DNA of 64,000 nt, taken from the NCBI RefSeq assembly GCF_040640215.1, contig NZ_JBFABG010000013.1, positions 62,001-126,000 of the forward strand. Direction: 5' to 3'. Numbering within the stretch: the stretch's first letter is position 1; each line of letters begins with the position of its first letter. Shown one piece after another: positions 62,510 to 64,000 of this stretch. Both the position numbers and the translations under genes were made by a program. The notes beneath the pieces were generated by a model, which had not been told where the DNA came from, searched no databases, and worked only from the letters and a program-made list of their open reading frames with translations. The DNA comes from Actinosynnema sp040640215. Lineage in GTDB: Bacteria; Actinomycetota; Actinomycetes; Mycobacteriales; Pseudonocardiaceae.

Positions 62510-62680
62510 ATGGACCTCTTCTGCCCCTTGGGCCGCCTCTTGCGTTTGGGCATCTGGTTGCTGGCCATCGGTTTCGCGCTCGGGCTCGCGCTCGGGCTCC
62601 AGACCGGGGCCGACCGCTCGGCACCGGATCTGGGCACCGGTGCGACCTCGCCCGAGATCGCGGCCACGCCGCTCGGGTGA
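62510..62680 (+). CDS. Small single-pass membrane protein
   Basis: 56 aa from the ATG at 62510, GGGAG six bases upstream. Short Cys-containing N-terminus (MDLFCPLGRLLRLG), one helix (IWLLAIGFALGLALGL) and a polar Thr/Ser/Pro tail. No family recognised. It lies just behind the divergent promoter of paralogue B. Confidence 0.55.
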   Translation: MDLFCPLGRLLRLGIWLLAIGFALGLALGLQTGADRSAPDLGTGATSPEIAATPLG

Positions 62681-62810
62681 TCGCGGCACTGGCCGGAACG
62701 TGGCCGCCGATTGGCCAACGCCTGGTGTACCGGCGGGTCCGGAGCGGCTCCACGATGGGGAAGTCCCGATCGACTGAACCTTCACCGACAACGGAAAGAG
62801 GTGGAAGACC

Positions 62811-63182
62811 GTGGAGCACAAGAGGAAGCGGACGACCGTTCGAGCGGCGGCGCTGGCCCTGATGACCGTGGCGTTCGGCGGCGTCCTGGCCGCCGGTGCC
62901 ACCCCGGCGTCTGCCGAAGGCCCGGGCGTGCTCGCCAGCTACATCGGCTCGAACTCAGGTGGCGCACACCTGCGCACCTGCCCCACCACCTCGTGCGGCA
63001 GCATCGCGTACATGGGCAACGGCACCGGCGTCACGATGCAGTGCTGGCTGGACAGCCAGCACGTGAGCCCGCCCGCCTCGGACTACGGATCGGCCCGCTG
63101 GTTCCGCTTGTCCACCCCGTGGGGTACCGGCTACACGCACTCGTCGCTCGTCGAGGGGCAGACCTCCGTCGGCCACTGCTGA
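62811..63182 (+). CDS. Small secreted SH3-like protein
   Basis: 123 aa from the GTG at 62811 behind GGAAGACC. Signal peptide RAAALALMTVAFGGVLAAGATPASA; the mature 85 residues resemble a bacterial SH3 domain (AHLRTCPTTSCGSIAYMGNGTGVTM, WFRLSTPWGTGYTHSSLV) with four cysteines. Likely extracellular, possibly cell-wall binding. Followed by a very strong terminator. Confidence 0.75.
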   Translation: MEHKRKRTTVRAAALALMTVAFGGVLAAGATPASAEGPGVLASYIGSNSGGAHLRTCPTTSCGSIAYMGNGTGVTMQCWLDSQHVSPPASDYGSARWFRLSTPWGTGYTHSSLVEGQTSVGHC

Positions 63183-63196
63183 CACCCCCCTGCTGC

Positions 63197-63238
63197 GGGC
63201 GGGTCCCGGCGCGTGCAGAAGCGCCGGGACCCGCCCGT
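63197..63238 (+). terminator. Strong terminator after the SH3-like gene
   Basis: 17-bp perfect stem (CGGGCGGGTCCCGGCGC with its complement) and an 8-base loop, 14 bases after the stop. Confidence 0.85.
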
Positions 63239-63346
63239 GCCCACGCCCCGTCGACGGGAGCGGCCGTACCGCATCAACAGCGGCGATGAACTTCCGAGCG
63301 GTGCGGGGAGGTACGCTCCTCGCCGCTGCTACCAGGGGGTCACGTC

Positions 63347-64000
63347 GTGCGGTTCGCGATCCTGGGGCCGTTGCGGGTCGAGCGCGACGGCGTCGAGGTC
63401 CCGGTCAGCGGGCCGCGACAGCGCGACCTGCTGACGCTGCTGCTGTTGCGCCCCAACAGGGTGCTCACCACCGACTGGCTGGCCGACGCCCTATGGGACG
63501 GCCGGCCGCCGGCCAGTGCCGCCGTGACCCTCCGGACCCACGTCGCGGGTCTGCGGCGCGCGCTCGAACCCGGTCGCGGCCACCGCGCGCCCGCCGATTT
63601 GCTGCGCGGGCACACCGGCGGGTACGAGTTGGCCGTGCCGGCGGACGCCGTGGACGCCGTCCGCTTCACCACCCTCGCCGACGACGCGGCAGCGGCCTTG
63701 GCCGCCGGGGACGTCCCGTCGGCCGAGCACCGCTACCGCGAGGCGCTGGCGCTGTGGCGGGGTGAGGTGGCCGTCGACCTCGCCGCCGTGCGCGCCGACC
63801 TCGCCGCACTGGCCGAAGCCCGCCTGGTCGCGGAGGAAGGACTCGCCACCGCCTCCGTGGCGCTCGGCAGGCACCACGAGACCATTCCCGGCCTGCGGCG
63901 CTTCGTCACCGACCACCCGGAGCGCGAGCACGCGCGCGGCCAACTGATGCTCGCCCTCTACCACGCGGGCCGGCAGACCGAGGCCCTGGCGGTCTACGAC
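63347..64000 (+). CDS. AfsR/SARP-family regulator, 5' part only (cut by window edge)
   Basis: 218 codons seen from the GTG at 63347 (AGGGGG eight bases upstream), no stop before the right edge. OmpR-type DNA-binding domain (RFAILGPLRVERDGVEVPVSGPRQRDLL, LADALWDG, RTHVAGLRRALE, GGYELAV) then the BTAD (AEHRYREALALWRG, EREHARGQLMLALYHAGRQTEALAVYD). Whatever follows (NB-ARC/TPR or nothing) is outside the window. Second SARP of the window. Confidence 0.9.
   Translation, partial: MRFAILGPLRVERDGVEVPVSGPRQRDLLTLLLLRPNRVLTTDWLADALWDGRPPASAAVTLRTHVAGLRRALEPGRGHRAPADLLRGHTGGYELAVPADAVDAVRFTTLADDAAAALAAGDVPSAEHRYREALALWRGEVAVDLAAVRADLAALAEARLVAEEGLATASVALGRHHETIPGLRRFVTDHPEREHARGQLMLALYHAGRQTEALAVYD

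Overview
The window is very GC-rich, almost fully coding, high-GC3 DNA with frequent GTG starts and 4-base start/stop overlaps. Gene content (two AfsR/SARP regulators, B12-riboswitch-controlled ribonucleotide reductase, many secreted hydrolases, TIM-barrel/ricin lectin proteins, a terpene pair, DtxR-type metal regulation) points to a filamentous actinomycete, most probably Pseudonocardiales (Saccharothrix/Actinosynnema/Lentzea-like). That genus-level guess is inference; no rRNA is present. No tRNA, CRISPR array, insertion sequence or phage gene was seen.

Layout. 1-7.2 kb (minus): a secreted LamG protein followed by a giant RHS/SpvB-type protein that runs off the left edge, probably a polymorphic toxin locus. 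7.4-14.2 kb: an AfsR/SARP regulator, a DUF1062 protein, a secreted NlpC/P60-like hydrolase and a ricin-lectin/TIM-barrel secreted protein. 14.3-16.5 kb (minus): a terpene cyclase, a polyprenyl diphosphate synthase and a coupled 45-aa peptide. 16.9-20.7 kb (plus): a proline-rich 65-aa ORF coupled to a three-subunit molybdenum aldehyde oxidase of PaoABC type. 21-21.7 kb: a broken SDR gene. 22-25.2 kb: a Mn/Zn-type ABC transporter with its MntR/DtxR regulator.

25.3-33 kb is a B12-bypass locus. metE (minus) and nrdAB-nrdR (plus) diverge, and each is preceded by its own cobalamin riboswitch. NrdB carries Phe at the tyrosyl-radical position and a Glu first ligand, the signature of class Ic (Mn/Fe) subunits. 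A NrdR-box-like palindrome overlaps the nrd promoter. The reading is that B12 shuts off the cobalamin-independent enzymes, while the neighbouring manganese importer could supply the metal for the backup reductase.

33-43 kb: secreted proteins, a GH3 glycosidase, a TetR/hydrolase pair with two matching operators, DUF4253, GNAT, SAM-methyltransferase and EF-hand genes. 43.4-47 kb (minus): assimilatory nitrate reductase plus its FAD/[2Fe-2S] partner. 47.4-52.9 kb: a secreted S33 peptidase, a Pyr_excise-type protein, a GT4 glycosyltransferase and an M14 carboxypeptidase.

53.2-62.3 kb is the most unusual part. It holds a TIR-STAND-TPR protein, a membrane pseudokinase with an extracytoplasmic NPCBM-like domain, and an XRE-STAND-TPR protein. 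Two diverged paralogues of an unassigned family lie convergently behind the pseudokinase and the XRE-STAND gene. A 17-codon hydrophobic peptide gene with its own hairpin sits in the middle. It looks like a sensing/conflict island (inference). The right edge holds two small secreted/membrane proteins and the start of a second SARP regulator.
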